Shown: piece by piece, positions 1-10,929 of the stretch
Layout of the letters: the number at the start of each line of letters is the position of its first letter
How positions within the stretch are numbered: position 1 is the first letter of the stretch
Source: Haemaphysalis longicornis
Taxonomy: Eukaryota; Arthropoda; Arachnida; Ixodida; Ixodidae
Assembly (NCBI GenBank): GCA_013339765.2
Contig: JABSTR010000956.1
Coordinates: forward strand, 372,001 to 436,000
Direction: 5' to 3'
DNA: 64,000 bases
The notes under the pieces: model-generated
Databases searched by the model: none
Seen by the model: the letters and a program-made list of their open reading frames with translations, nothing else
Told to the model about the DNA's origin: nothing
Program-made: the position numbers and the translations under genes

Positions 1-722
1 TTCCTTAGTCGTTTGATTTCTTTTGATTTACTCTTGGTTGTATGTACTGGTTTATGTTGTTATTGTTGTGGTTTAGGAACCGGTGCTAGTACCAACATTG
101 TTACAGTGTTCCCCTGTCACTGCTTGCCTGCCGAGCATACCAGGTATTCCGGGCTATTCCAGCTATTTTAATCTATTTTTCTGAATACCATTGCATATTG
201 TCACAATAAATAGCATATTATTATTGTTATATTCCACTTCCCTAAACCATCACAGCAGTGCTGAAACGACGCAGCGCAGGTTGTAAGAGCGAACATTGTC
301 CACACGACTTGAGTTGTGGCCGAGTGGCACCTTGAGTGGTGCCACCCGGTGCGATGCATTTATAAACTTCTCGGTATCATCGCTGAAAACAGAATCTGTG
401 GCGCGAGGCGTTCTATATTGATTTTGTAAGTTGTACGTAAACGGTGACAAAGAGGTCGAAGCGGCGTCAGGTTCCTCCAAAGGATGTCATCCATTAGGAA
501 CCGAAGACCGTAAATCCAGAAGTTTGATGGTGTCAGTACTCGCAGAGGTCCCGAAAAATATCAATTCCGCAACCGAGAAATAACGTATAATATAAAATTA
601 CCACCTCCCCTGTACTCGTTTATACCAGCCCGCTCATGTATTGATTCTATGCTGTGTACAATATGGTTTCATGAAGACAGTGACGGTTTACTTACGGGCG
701 AATAGGTACTCACTTAAGATGC
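1..722. other. No recognised gene; AT-rich repeat-like DNA
   Basis: I see no supported gene. A 76-codon open frame on the minus strand (480-250) matches nothing I recognise. The stretch near 205-232 is AT-rich and contains an AATAAA-like signal, so it may be the 3' end of a transposon transcript, but no boundary is visible. Confidence 0.4.
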
Positions 723-744
723 GTCCCGAAAACCTCCTAGTGCT

Positions 745-892
745 CCACGCTTAACCCCACTGGCTCGACCAAAACACCAGCTGACTCCGTCTTTTTCACT
801 TCACCAGTACAGTTAATCCCACGCTTAACCCCGCTGGCTCGACCAAAACACCAGCTGACTCCGTCTTTTTCACTTCACCAGTACAGTTAATC
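745..892. repeat. Tandem duplication of a 74-bp unit
   Basis: Two nearly identical 74-bp units (745-818 and 819-892) sit head to tail, differing at about one base (CCACTGG versus CCGCTGG). Part of the same sequence occurs again at about 7208-7283, inside the insertion that breaks LINE copy B. It is therefore a dispersed repeat that was locally duplicated here. Its class is unknown. Confidence 0.85.
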
Positions 893-1640
893 TTGCTCAG
901 CGTATACACACAGCCTAATATTCGTTATTTTTACCTGCCAATGTGCCGAAAATGAAGTGTGAAAACTGAGGCATGATCTAGATGATCGCTGCTGCCGCGA
1001 CGAAAGGTGCAACTCAAAAGGCGTAACTTATCTTGATCAAGAGCTCGAAAGAGCTCCCCAAAAGTCACACATTTGGGGTGGACGTCCCTGGGCGTGTTCG
1101 CGCGATATTGTTCCGACTCGGCAACTTATCAATGCCAGAGAGTTGCGTGTTATAGGGCCCTTGCCACCACATTTTCTTGTCGTTTTCGCCTTGGAAACCA
1201 CATCATTTCACGGTAGGAAAGCGAAAGAATTGAACACAAAAAGCGAAGGCCTGAGCGCCCCATTTATGCCATTTTTATTCCGCCGAAACATTAGCGTTTG
1301 CGCGCACAATACGCGAATACGGTTGCCCCGGCTTGCCAGTCGCCCTGCAGCTAAAGCATGTTTCCCTCGGTGTTAGCAGTTTTTGCTTCCCATCTCGCTC
1401 CGACAGAAAGTACCGCTGCCCGCCTTGGTTTTAAAACAACGAATATTTATTGACTTCCATTTCCTTACCGCTTTCCTCGAACTTAACACTCATCGAGTTT
1501 CTAGTGGCGTACTAAGGTGCCTTTGGCCAGCTTATATAGTTACTTCCAACAGCACTGCAGCTTGCCAATGAACGCTTTCATCACTTCCTGCGTGCGTAAC
1601 CTACTGCCCGTTTTTCAGGATAATTCACCTCTTAACCCAA
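893..1640. other. No recognised feature
   Basis: No coding similarity, RNA fold or transposon boundary that I can defend. Short open frames at 1143-1571 (+) look fortuitous. Confidence 0.4.
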
Positions 1641-1642
1641 GA

Positions 1643-2136
1643 CCACTGCCAGGAGGATTTTCCAGGTGGGTTCAAGTCCTGGTGCTCAAAATAAGAGCCG
1701 CGGTGCATTTACGGAGGACGTGCTCTCAAAGTGGCGGGCACACGCTCCCCGCCGCCCGAGGCATCTGAGAGAACGCCCAGAGAACTACGGGGAGACGACC
1801 ATCATGACCTGCTTCTCGTGTCACGCGCCAAAGAGGCCCACAATGCACCACATGCTGTGGGAGTGCTGGAGGTTTGCGGCGGACGCCGAACATCACGACC
1901 CTCCAGGAGTGGGCATCGCCTCCTCTGGGTACGGCGCACCCAAAGAGGCTGTCATGTTCCTGTGGACTATTGCCGTGGGGTGCCCTCCGTAAGAGCAGCC
2001 TCGGCTCTTATTTTGAGCACCAGGACTTCGGCCCACCTGGGAAATCCTCCCTGCCCTCAGTGTCAAGAGGATGTGGACGTCTTCACCTCCTTTACCCTCT
2101 TCACATCCCTGCCTAGACCTTAATTCGCCGCCTCTA

Positions 2137-2191
<55 letters not shown>

Positions 2192-2193
2192 TA
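1643..2193 (+). mobile_element. LINE 3' end (I/R1-like) with fold-back arms and (AAT)n tail
   Basis: A short reading frame around 1801-1890 encodes CFSC, then a spacer, then HHMLWEC. This is the C-terminal CCHC-type zinc motif typical of ORF2 in I/R1-like LINEs. The segment ends in a triplet-repeat tail, which is characteristic of I-type elements. The coding piece lies between two inverted arms, 1652-1716 and 1985-2050, about 65 bp each and roughly 85% alike, so the transcript could fold into a long stem. No upstream RT is attached, so the copy is 5'-truncated and dead. The arms are not a usual LINE feature; they may be an unrelated inverted duplication. Confidence 0.55.
2137..2192. repeat. 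(AAT)n microsatellite, about 18 units
   Basis: An uninterrupted trinucleotide run directly follows the LINE 3' UTR. It is best read as the element's tail, possibly expanded after insertion. Confidence 0.95.
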
Positions 2194-3290
2194 ACGCCGC
2201 GGGAATTGGACCGCTACAAAATATGGCAGCCGATTGCGTTTATTTTACTTTACAAACGTTCAAACATTTACAGCGCGTGAACTCGGAAAAATGAGTTAGA
2301 TTTACAGAAATTATTCAAGGGGTATTGCATTTAATCATTACTATGGGCAAAAAGGTGGTGTGGGGTTGCTTCTACTGCTTTGGACGGGAGGAGGGGTAAA
2401 TCGCATGCTCTTGTTGAACAAGAAGTATCAGAACGGCCGGGGCCTCAGCTCTTCTGCATTCTTCTAATGCCACCGTCACCTGCTCGGGTACGATTTGCGA
2501 ACTTTACAGTCCAGACCTGCCTGCTGAGAGCTACCCTGTAGGAAGGTGGAGGGATGCCATCGTAACGCCAGAATCATGTTGACAACTGCCGGACGTCAGT
2601 GACTCGAAGCTCAATGACCATCGAGCACACAGGCAGACACAGCCCAAATTCAAGAGACGACGACGTCAGCTACCGGCTTTGCGCTATATAATCAACGCTA
2701 ATTTAGCCGTGCGTGGCAAGTGGCTCGTTACCGTAAGTGGTGCGCAATTGTGCGTACGCGAAGATATGGGACTGCAGGCAGCAGCAGCGGCTGCCACATA
2801 TTTAGCAAAATCGGGGTTGCGGTTGTGGAATAGAAGTCACGCGTGCAGAATACGTCGCTTTATGCGTAACAGTGGCAGCACAATCCAGGAAGTGTGATCA
2901 AGGAACCCGTACGGGTTCCGAAACGTCTCTCTGTTTTCACCTTGACTTGGTCAGTGACCGCATCTTCGTCCTCATCATGATACTTGACCAGACGAACTTT
3001 AGTCGAACTCTTGACTATAGTACCAAACGTCTCCTCATAACTGCAGTTGCAGTACGTACGATATTAAAGGTCATATTCCTTACATTAATGTATCTCTCTA
3101 CCACGTTCAAGAGAATAAAAATGAATCACATTGCTGCGGTGCTTCCTTTGTGCGTTAAATTTCCCCGAATGCCCCGTACCTCTAGTGTTCACATCCAGCA
3201 AAACTCGGTGGACAAGCTCCTTCAGAGCGCCCGGAAGACGTTTTTGAACAAGCACGCAGCGCACGTGGTAGTGACACGATTCGGAGGCTA
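2194..3290. other. No recognised feature
   Basis: There is a 149-codon open frame at 2872-3321 (+), but its composition is unremarkable, it has no motif I know, and no splice or start context stands out. I would not call it a gene. Confidence 0.4.
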
Positions 3291-3770
3291 CGCTTCAACC
3301 GCCTCGGGAGGTTATTTCTGACCCCGCTCAGTGAGGCTCATCGAATACCCCGCCCTGCGGCGCGGCATCCAGCGCTTCGCGAGTCGCAGCGTGCACGCAA
3401 CGACGGCTGCCCAACGCGGTGTCGCGGACCCGGTGGGAAGGATGGTACTCACCACCGCAGCAGCAGCGAGGAGTATCCGACCGGAGACCTGCGCCGTGCC
3501 GCAGGCGCTGCTGTAGTGCGCGCGGCCAAGGCGTGCGGCGCCGTGGGGTGAAGGAGCGAGGGGGGCGGCCGAGATAGCGGCCAACGTAACGGCGGCGCAA
3601 GTCGGCCAGCACGACGAAGCCTCGGAATGCCGTTTTCACCGCCTTTTCCTCTCGTCCGCTGGCGGCGCGCGCCGTCGCGCTTTCCTCCTGCCCCTCCCTG
3701 GGCGGGATGAACCAGACCCCAGCAGGCCCGGATGAGCACTCATCCCAGGCGGCTGTGGGCGTACGTGCCG
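3290..3770 (-). other. GC-rich block with a strong splice-donor-like site: candidate first exon or promoter
   Basis: This island is far richer in G+C and CpG than its surroundings. On the minus strand all three frames stay open over much of it (for example 3739-3449 and 3584-3312). The minus-strand sequence GTGGTGAGTACC places a consensus donor, GTGAGT, at 3452-3447. Together this resembles a 5' exon or CpG-rich promoter of a host gene on the minus strand. No partner exon is seen in the window, the open frames encode low-complexity Arg/Ala/Pro-rich peptide, and GC-rich DNA gives open frames by chance. I offer it as a candidate only. Confidence 0.25.
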
Positions 3771-4945
3771 GGAGGTCATGATTCTCCCTTCCAGTTTAGC
3801 CTATACCATTCGCGAGTCCCACGGTGCGCTGCAGTTCAAGTGACTTAGAACATCCTGGCTTGAGAGCTCGGAAAGTAGAGATACACCGATCCACGGAAAG
3901 CTTTGATTTACATTTATTTCACGTGCTGAACCACTTCGAAAACGTTCACTTGAGGAAAATATATACAGATTCTTCTCCAATGAGCCTCTTGCTGTTCACA
4001 ACTTTAGTGACGTCACAAACCGCACTGCCCAAAAGCGAATGGTGCGTCTTCAATTGTTTTAACGTTTCTGTATAGTTTTCTGCCTCATTAAACAGCTGCT
4101 GGATGCGATAATGGTTTATTTAGATTTTCAGCACCGTAATCGTAACCGTAATCATAACCGATACAGTCCAACTTTCGCAGAATTTAGTGTCCCTTTATGA
4201 CACTCATGCTTTGCCAGCACTGCCAGCCCTAAGGCACAGGCTCACCAAATTGTATTATATTCGTATCATTGCATTTCGCCCACCTAACAGCGATCTTGTA
4301 ACTTCATAAATGAATTAGGTTGCTAAAAATATCAACGAGCGGGACACGGTGAAGCGCCTTGGATTTGACCGGTCTGCTCAACTGGAACCTGCCAGACTAT
4401 GGCACAGCAAGTACTAATACGTATTTCTCGTGAACTGCGCGAACTATTGTCATCCACAGAGACATAACGACGCCAGGGCGGGTGCAGACTTGCAAAAAAC
4501 TTTCATTCAACGAACCAACACACGTAAATACGCTCTTAATATTCATTGTGCATGTAAGTTCCAATTAACAAGGGTGATTCGCATATTTGTAAGTACAGCT
4601 GTACGATAACTGGAACGAGATATATAAGAGGATCTTTTCTGGAACCATCTTTATGTTTGTGGTTTTTATCTGCAATAAACAAATAAGGGGAGGCGCTGTC
4701 TCAGGGACCACTTACAGTTGCCCGTATTCTGTACTCAACATTTTGGGACATTTTTTGCTCGTGGCTTGTTCCACATAACTATTGCGATGCAGTGAAGTTT
4801 CGTGCATCATCTATAGCAATGAACCGAATATATTTTCGGTGCTCTTTGGTCGAAAATGCACTTCCTTCTTTAAAATACGCGTACACAAACACACACAAAA
4901 CAAAGTCCCTCTTCTATATAACAGCACTCTACAAAACATTAAAAA
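3771..4945. other. No recognised feature
   Basis: AT-rich DNA with no defensible ORF, RNA or repeat boundary. Confidence 0.4.
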
Positions 4946-5245
4946 GACCCCGCAGGGGGCACCTTGAGTAATCCTGGTGACGGTATGGGCGACACCACGG
5001 ACCCCGAACCCCCAACGTAAGCTGTAATTTACCGTGGTAATGTGTTTAGAGGTGAAGGGTAACAAACCACAAACGGTGGCCGTCGGAGCCCAGGTCAAGC
5101 TCCGGCGGATGGGCTCCATGTCTGTCTACCAGGCAGGGAGCTCCGGGACCTCAACAATTATCAGGGTGAGGCTGTCGAAGAAAGTACCCACGTTCCCTGA
5201 TAGCATATGGTATTTTCGACACCCCCCAAACGTGATCGGTTTCTA

Positions 5246-5340
5246 AAAGGGGCCGCACCGAAGTATCTTTTCCCGCAATGTGCAATTAGTCTAGATTTCT
5301 TCCTGAAAAGGGGCCGCACGAAGTATCTTTTCCCGCATTG
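5246..5340 (+). repeat. Local tandem duplication within LINE copy B leader
   Basis: A segment containing AAGGGGCCGCAC and GAAGTATCTTTTCCCGCA is present twice, about 58 bp apart (near 5249 and 5307). Copy A has it once (22786-22812), so this is a copy-B-specific duplication. Confidence 0.75.
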
Positions 5341-5389
5341 TCAACCTTAACCCTTCGTGAGCAATTACTCTAGGTTTCTTGTTATGGAA

Positions 5390-6045
5390 TCTTGCGCTAT
5401 AGCCCACTCTCTTGCAGCGAAATCAGTGTTCTTGATCGCAAAACTATCTTGAAGGCATTATTGGAAGGTCATATAAGGCTAAAAAACAAAGGACTGGTGA
5501 AGTCCTTGTCAAGGTAAACGACAAGCAGCAGGTCACGAAGCTTCTAGCACAAACTGGAGTGGCTGATCTAGACATCAGCGTCACACTCCACCGGAGCCTC
5601 AACAGCTCGAAGGGTGTGAACTCTGAGCCAGAACTCCTGAACTAAACGGATGCGGATCTCCTTGAAGGCTTTGTAGCAGCATGGCAGAAGACGACGACCG
5701 ATGCCCCTCCAGCCCCTCCTTCCTCACCCTCCCTGCTTCCACTGGAGGCTGCGGAGGCGATGGACACGGGGGGTCCCGCATCGGCTCCCACCCCCGCCAC
5801 ACCGCCCGTGCCACCTGTGGTGCTCCCGACACCTTCAGCGGTAGCGACTCAAAAAACAAAGGGCACCCGAATGGGTGCCAAGTCCAAGGGACCCGGCCCA
5901 TCAGGCACCCCGTGAGCATCTGATGACGAGTTGGACGTCGGGATGTTCCTGTCTGCGTCGCAGCGGAAGGAACGGGTCCCTTCGCTGAAACTCACAGAGA
6001 AGCCAAAAAAAACCCTTCTCGGAATAACAGCGCCAAAAGACCTTA
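5390..6045 (+). pseudogene. LINE copy B ORF1 (Gag-like) remnant lacking zinc knuckles
   Basis: The 5' part matches the copy A stretch that follows its ORF1 start (motifs TGGAATCTTG and GTGAAGTCCTTGTCAAGGTAAA). The 3' part encodes the acidic DDELDV and SQRKER motifs that correspond to DDEMDV and TQRKER at the C-terminus of copy A ORF1. The middle, which in copy A encodes the CCHC zinc knuckles, is missing, so the fragment could not bind RNA in the usual Gag-like way. Frameshifts and stops break the frame. Confidence 0.7.
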
Positions 6046-6081
6046 TATAAATAATCACACTCCAGAACTGAACACGTAATA

Positions 6082-7190
6082 ATGAGAAGAGCCAATATTG
6101 TTCAATGGAACTGTAGAGGCGTTCTTAATAATCTTGAGGATGTATAAGAGACACTGCATGCTAATCAGCCAAGTGTCACGTGTCTGCAGGAAACTCACCT
6201 TAACAGTAAACAGACAAACTTTCTTAATACGTATATATAGTATTCAGAAAGGGCAGCGATGGCTTCACACACTTTTCCGGTGGTGTTGCCATTGTCACCC
6301 AAATCATTAGCATGTAACAGTATCACTCTAAACACTGCTTTTGAGGCTGTAGCAATTCGCGCAACGTTTAATAGGTTGATAACGGTATGCTTCATCTACA
6401 TTCCTCCTGATTTTGCACTTTCGAGCTCTGACCTCGAGGCACTGGTTGACCAGCTGCACGAACCATACATCCTCACAGGCGACCTGAATCCGCACAATCT
6501 TCTTTGGGTCTCTTCTCGCACGGATGGCTGAGGTCGCCTGATATAGAAGTTTCTAACATCCTCTGGAACATGCCTTTTCAACAAGAAACATCCGGCGCAC
6601 CACAACATAGGACACAACACATACCCATATCTTGACTTGGCTTTTGGTTCCGCAGTTCCTTTCCTTGTCTTGAGTGGGGCGTGGGCACGGACTCATATGC
6701 TAGACCACCACCCCACTTCACTAACATATATAGGTAAAGGAAGAAGCAGTTCACCTTCTCATAATAGGCTCAATGAAGCAAGAGCTTTCTGAAATACATT
6801 TACAGAGACGTCCAAATTACTCTACACGTCCATAAGACACCTACACGTGGAAGAAGCTACCCAACTACTCACGGCGCACATCCTCGACACCACCAGAAAG
6901 TCCATTCCCTACGCCTCTGGTATCCTGCACAACCAGAGGAGGCCGTGGTGAAATGAGGACGGCGCGAGAGGCCCAGAACAAGGCGTGTGGTACCCCACGT
7001 CGGATATCCTCCTTTTGTTCAAAAGGGCAAAGGCGATGGGAAAACGTGTGCGCCGTGAGGCAAAGCCACATAGTTGGCGTTCATTCATAAATTCAATAAA
7101 CTCCTACACAGACACACGAAAAGTATGGACACGAATACGCAACCTCAAAGGACAACAAACACACAGCTTGCCTTTGGTCAGCACAACAGG
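6082..7190 (+). pseudogene. LINE copy B ORF2 endonuclease remnant
   Basis: The frame opens with an ATG followed by a sequence encoding NIVQWNCRG, the conserved N-terminus of APE-type LINE endonucleases, then QETHLNSK, and ILTGDLNPHN in place of the usual GDLNAHN. Two stops lie close together near 6145 and 6238, and another follows SSRTDG at 6529. The region ends with a sequence encoding RKVWTRIRNLKGQQTHSLPLVS, just before the foreign insertion. It is dead but clearly homologous to copy A 24140-25260. Confidence 0.8.
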
Positions 7191-7656
7191 CACGGCGGCT
7201 CTATCGGTTGCGTCACGAAAACCTCCTTGTGCTCCAACGCTTAACCCAGCTGGCTCGACTAAAACACCAGCTGACTCCATCGCGTCACGAAACGTTCAAG
7301 CGCAAGGTAAATGAGTGTCCCGATGTGTTTTTTAGCACGCGCTACGTTCTAGCGCGAGACGTAAACGAGTTTCCCGGTGTTTTAGTACCGTGACTACATG
7401 AGGCTTCGATTATCCAGAAGGAGCATGACACTAAACTTGGAGAACTAAATCTAGCACGCGATGTTTGCTTTACCTTGTATGTATTAATACTCATATATCC
7501 ATCTTATTCCAAACTATGTACTCCAGTAACGAAACAATTCGCAGTGTTAACCTTCTACAGGTTGAGCCTTGTCGTAGTAGCTGAAGTCCACTGAACGGCC
7601 GGCCTCCTGCTGCTTCCCCGGTTGCTGTGTTCTTGCAGGGTTGATGAAGGTTGGGT
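7191..7656. mobile_element. Unclassified insertion splitting LINE copy B
   Basis: Copy B matches copy A up to the sequence encoding LPLVSTTG (about 7190) and resumes at ACAACATTTCCAACACGT (about 7660). The ~465 bp between has no counterpart in copy A. Its first part (7208-7283) matches the dispersed repeat at 723-796. I cannot see terminal repeats or a clear TSD; a small stretch of LINE sequence was also lost at the junction. Confidence 0.6.
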
Positions 7657-7933
7657 TGGGCACAACATTTCCAACACGTTTCCAGTTCAGCACACTACAC
7701 CAACACTTTCATGGAACACGAAACATCCCGTGAAAAAAAGTCCTTGCACGATAATAATGTCTGAACACCTCATATAACTCCGCCTTCTCACTTCAGGAGC
7801 TGAAGATAGCTCTCGGCACTTGTAAGCCTCAAGCTCCAGGCGCAAACAACATTGCATGCACAATGTTACAACACCTACATGCAGATACACTTGAAACACT
7901 CCTACACCTCTACAACAAAATGTGGCTATAGTC

Positions 7934-8382
7934 CATGAACCAAAGCACATTTGTTTGTAATTTGAGGTTGAGCATACTTTCTAGCCAATTAGCCGATTGA
8001 AATTTGTTTGAAAATATTCGAGTTTTATCAACTGATTTATAAAACCGCGCGGGAAATAAGTCCACAGAAAGGGCAAACAGACAGGGCATAGTCCTGTCTG
8101 TGTGTCCTTTCGCTCGACCGCTTGACCACGGAGAACAGCTGACAAGTCGCATTGAGCCGTGAGACTTCCACCTTGAAATCTCCCGCCAGCACGACGGCCG
8201 TGTCATCGCTACGGGCATGAAGCCTAGCTGTGCTGAACGCCCCCTCCTTCACCCCCAACCCGCGCACGCATAAACCGGCAACCAGTGATGGGCGTGTGCT
8301 TCAGCGCGAAATAAACCGGCTAAAGTGTCGCTCGCAAAGGCTTACAATCAGAAGCAGGACTATGGGCTCACGTCGGCGTTCG
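7934..8382. other. No recognised feature
   Basis: Minus-strand frames at 7910-8267 have no recognisable motif. No repeat boundary seen. Confidence 0.35.
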
Positions 8383-8732
8383 GAGCGGGCAAGTTGCTTT
8401 ACATCCATTACAAAATTACAACCTCTCGGGAACCTAGCAAAACCACTCTAGGAAAATGATATTTGGCATAAAGCTAGAAGCCAACGTGAAGATTAAAACG
8501 CTAAAAGAAGATTTCAGGTTTCTCACTATTTGTTTGTGTAATTCGCTGTCAAATCTAACTAAGTTCCCATGGCTCGGGAACCCAGTCGCGCAACGTGGGC
8601 GACTTGAAACTGTGCACAGAGTAAGTATTCACCCCAAATATTAGCCGTGCAAAAGAACTTTTCATATCGCTAAAAAATTGCAGAGTAATCACTGTTGAAA
8701 GGACTGCCATGAGCGGGCAAGTTGCTTTACAT
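8383..8732. repeat. 22-bp direct repeats flanking a ~306-bp segment: candidate insertion with TSD
   Basis: The 22-base sequence at 8383-8404 (starting GAGCGGGCAAGTTG) is repeated exactly at 8711-8732. The flanking bases differ, so the match ends sharply on both sides. The enclosed 8405-8710 segment could be a retroposed sequence with a long target-site duplication. It shows no poly-A, A/B box or TIR that would classify it, and a simple duplication remains possible. Confidence 0.5.
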
Positions 8733-9385
8733 ACGGGCGGAACTCGCAGCTGCTACACGAGCTGGAATTTGAGGCGGCAACGGGGGCGGCGGCTACACAT
8801 TCTTCGTTACGCTTAATCGTGCTTCTTGATTTCCCGCTATCGTCTGATAAAGGCGCTACCGCCGTTATAAGCCGACTGCGCAACATGTGAAAGAGACATC
8901 GGTGGTGGCGAGCCTAATGCCAGTGCGGTATGAGGGATCGGTGGTGGCGACAAAGAGCGCCAGAGCGGCGCCGAGTAAAGCGGCTTCACCGGAATAGTAG
9001 GCATTAGGCCTATACTTCTTCGCAGTAAAAACGGCTCGTTGCGATCCCGCACTTTCACGATCTATCACATAGGCTGAAGAATATTGGTGCGAAAGCTGAG
9101 GTGAATGTTGTGTTTTCCGCCCCAAGAAAATTGTTAAGCCTGTGCCGCATAAATGACCACGCAGCTCCCCGGCAGCAAATGTGTCGCAAGAAGCACAAAA
9201 AAGCCGTTCATTTCTTGCGTGGGAAACGTTGTGTACGCCATTCACCTGAAGTGCCGTAAAGTATATATGCCGTAAAGTTGGGCAAACAGGTCGTTGCCTG
9301 AACGACCGGCGGCGTGAGCACGACTACAACGTTCATAAGGTTGTCAAGAGCCACTTGAACATTCATTGCAGGAGTAGGCTACTTT
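8733..9385. other. No recognised feature
   Basis: ATCGGTGGTGGCGA occurs twice (near 8899 and 8938). Otherwise I see only unremarkable short frames. Confidence 0.35.
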
Positions 9386-9418
9386 TCTTGGCTCTGTAGC
9401 TTTCTCTCTCCTTCTATT

Positions 9419-9924
9419 ATGAATTGTGCTTCACCAGCAAAGGTAGCTAAATGTTTAGGTTACGCGAATGTTTTCAGCGCAATTCATTTCAACGCTCGTA
9501 GCCTTAAAAAGAACTTTAACAAGATTTCTGCACTACTTCATACTTTGAACCATCATTTCTCCATCATCTGCTTTTCTGAAACCTGGCTTACTTGTGAAGA
9601 TCGCGATATGTATGGCTTTGCCGACTATGGTTGCGAATACGATCATCGTAGTGGTAGCCCTTACGGGGGCTCTGCCATTTTCGTTTCAAACCAGCTCTCG
9701 TATTGTCGACGCAAAGATCTAAACATAAATGTTCCCAAATGCGAATCTGTCTGGGTTGAACTGGATCCAATTGATTCCTCAAATGTTAAAAGGACAGTCT
9801 TTGGCGCCGTTTACCGCTCTCCTTCATCTAATGCAGCTGATTTCTGCGATGCGCTTTTTCATGTGCTTGATAAGCTGTCTTCCGAAAACGAAAACAAAAA
9901 TGTGTTCATTATGGGTGACTTTAA
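9419..9924 (+). pseudogene. LINE endonuclease domain, N-terminal part
   Basis: The ATG at 9419 opens a frame with the APE-type endonuclease hallmarks in order: IHFNARSLKKN (residues about 22-32), ICFSETWL with the catalytic Glu (about 50-57), GGSAIFV, FGAVYRSPSS and MGDF. At MGDF the frame runs into the MITE. Joining 9924 to 10721 across the MITE restores MGDFN-INLLG in frame, the conserved GDFN metal-binding motif. The protein was therefore intact at this point when the MITE landed. Confidence 0.85.
9921..9924. repeat. TTAA target-site duplication, left
   Basis: Left TTAA of the MITE insertion; the partner is at 10717-10720. The sequence belongs to the host LINE's GACTTTAAC codons. Confidence 0.9.
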
Positions 9925-10716
9925 AGGGACCCTGCAACACTTGCCATCGACTACTAGTAATGTATTTTGGGATAAAGTCTATTGTCCCAGAAATCTCCTC
10001 CCGCAAGAATTATGAAAATCCGTTCACAATTAACGAAACTACACACGATGAGAAATCGCGCATAATCGTTCCCTCTCAACTCGACCGCGGACAACGTGAC
10101 GAAAGCTGCGCGCTCTCTCCCGGAGAAGGGGGCGGCTCGCGGCGTTCTCTTCTGCGGCCTTCGATATATCACATGCCGGGTAGTTTGCTCCTTTTCTCCG
10201 CAACGCGGAGGGGCCTATTTCCGGTCTGGTGCCACAAAAAAGCAGGCATGGGTGCCTGCTCGCAAGTGCGCGCTCGGGCTGGTAGGGCGTTTTAGAAGCA
10301 ATAAACGTTTGTAGTCGAGTGGTGCCGTTGAAAGGGAAGTATTCAGCTCATCACTCAAACTCAGCGCGCACTCAAAACACAAAAGAAACGGCAAAACTGT
10401 GCCTACAGGTTCAGGCATAGAAGAGGTTCGTACACAGCGATGACGACGACGGAAATGGGAGAATCTAGCCGCAAAGTTGACCAGTGACAGCTGATCGGGC
10501 AGCCATGGCCTATGTGACGTCCCTTAGGCCATGCCAGGGCTTGCATAATGAGGACAACTGAAGAGAGAGCGGTTGGTTTTTCCGCGTCTTTCACATCCAT
10601 TTGCGCGCTCACCGCTTCACGTGCACGTGTAATATTTGGCTCAGGTATTCCTGGCAGTGTAATCTAAACGTCGCGCAGGTTTACTTGCACTGCTCAAAGA
10701 GTGTTGCAGGGTCCCT
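9925..10716. mobile_element. 792-bp piggyBac-like MITE (TTAA target duplication)
   Basis: Both ends carry the perfect 17-bp inverted repeat AGGGACCCTGCAACACT (9925-9941 and its complement at 10700-10716). The element is flanked by TTAA on both sides (9921-9924 and 10717-10720). TTAA duplication and termini beginning with a short purine step then CCC-type runs are the signature of piggyBac-superfamily elements. No transposase is encoded, so it is non-autonomous. It interrupts the LINE endonuclease exactly at codon DF|N, and removing it with one TTAA restores the frame. Confidence 0.9.
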
Positions 10717-10720
10717 TTAA
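10717..10720. repeat. TTAA target-site duplication, right
   Basis: Right partner of the TTAA at 9921-9924. Confidence 0.9.
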
Positions 10721-10769
10721 CATCAATCTTCTTGGTTCTGCGAATCCTATCACTTCGAACTACACCAGT

Positions 10770-10914
10770 GCCTTTTGTAGCTACGGTTATGAGTCATAAC
10801 CGTTATGAGTTATGAGTCATACGGTCATAACGGTTATGAGTATGACTCATAACCGTTATGAGTCATACGGTTATGAGTCATAAAGCCTTTTGTAGCTACG
10901 GTTATGACTCATAA
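10770..10914. repeat. 115-bp duplication with palindromic TCATAACCGTTATGA expansion
   Basis: GCCTTTTGTAGCTACGGTT occurs at 10770 and again at 10885. Between them the self-complementary word TCATAACCGTTATGA and its pieces are reiterated in both orientations. The normal LINE reading frame is found on either side, so this is a secondary expansion. Its length (115) is not a multiple of three and shifts the frame. Template switching on a small hairpin during replication would explain the pattern. Confidence 0.85.
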
Positions 10915-10929
10915 ATACGCCTACACGTG

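Larger units (their letters stand above)
4949..7933 (+). mobile_element. I-clade-like LINE, decayed copy B (interrupted, 3'-truncated)
   Basis: This copy begins with the same 5' sequence as the full-length copy A (CCCGCA...GGGGCACCTTGAG), with the 5' UTR at about 4949-5240. An ORF1 remnant and the endonuclease region of ORF2 (from the ATG at 6082) follow to about 7190. The element resumes at about 7657-7933 with sequence equivalent to copy A 25300-25620, including a deletion that joins the AACAAAAT and GGCTATAGT motifs. It then stops before the RT core. It carries several in-frame stops and shifts. The SDH endonuclease motif of copy A (SDHFPTSLTYI) reads LDHHPTSLTYI here. The copy is non-functional. 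Confidence 0.85.

Noticed and set aside
250..480. Minus-strand 76-codon frame as a Gag start
   Set aside because: The start looks plausible, but I find no LTR, PBS or downstream Gag motif to support it.
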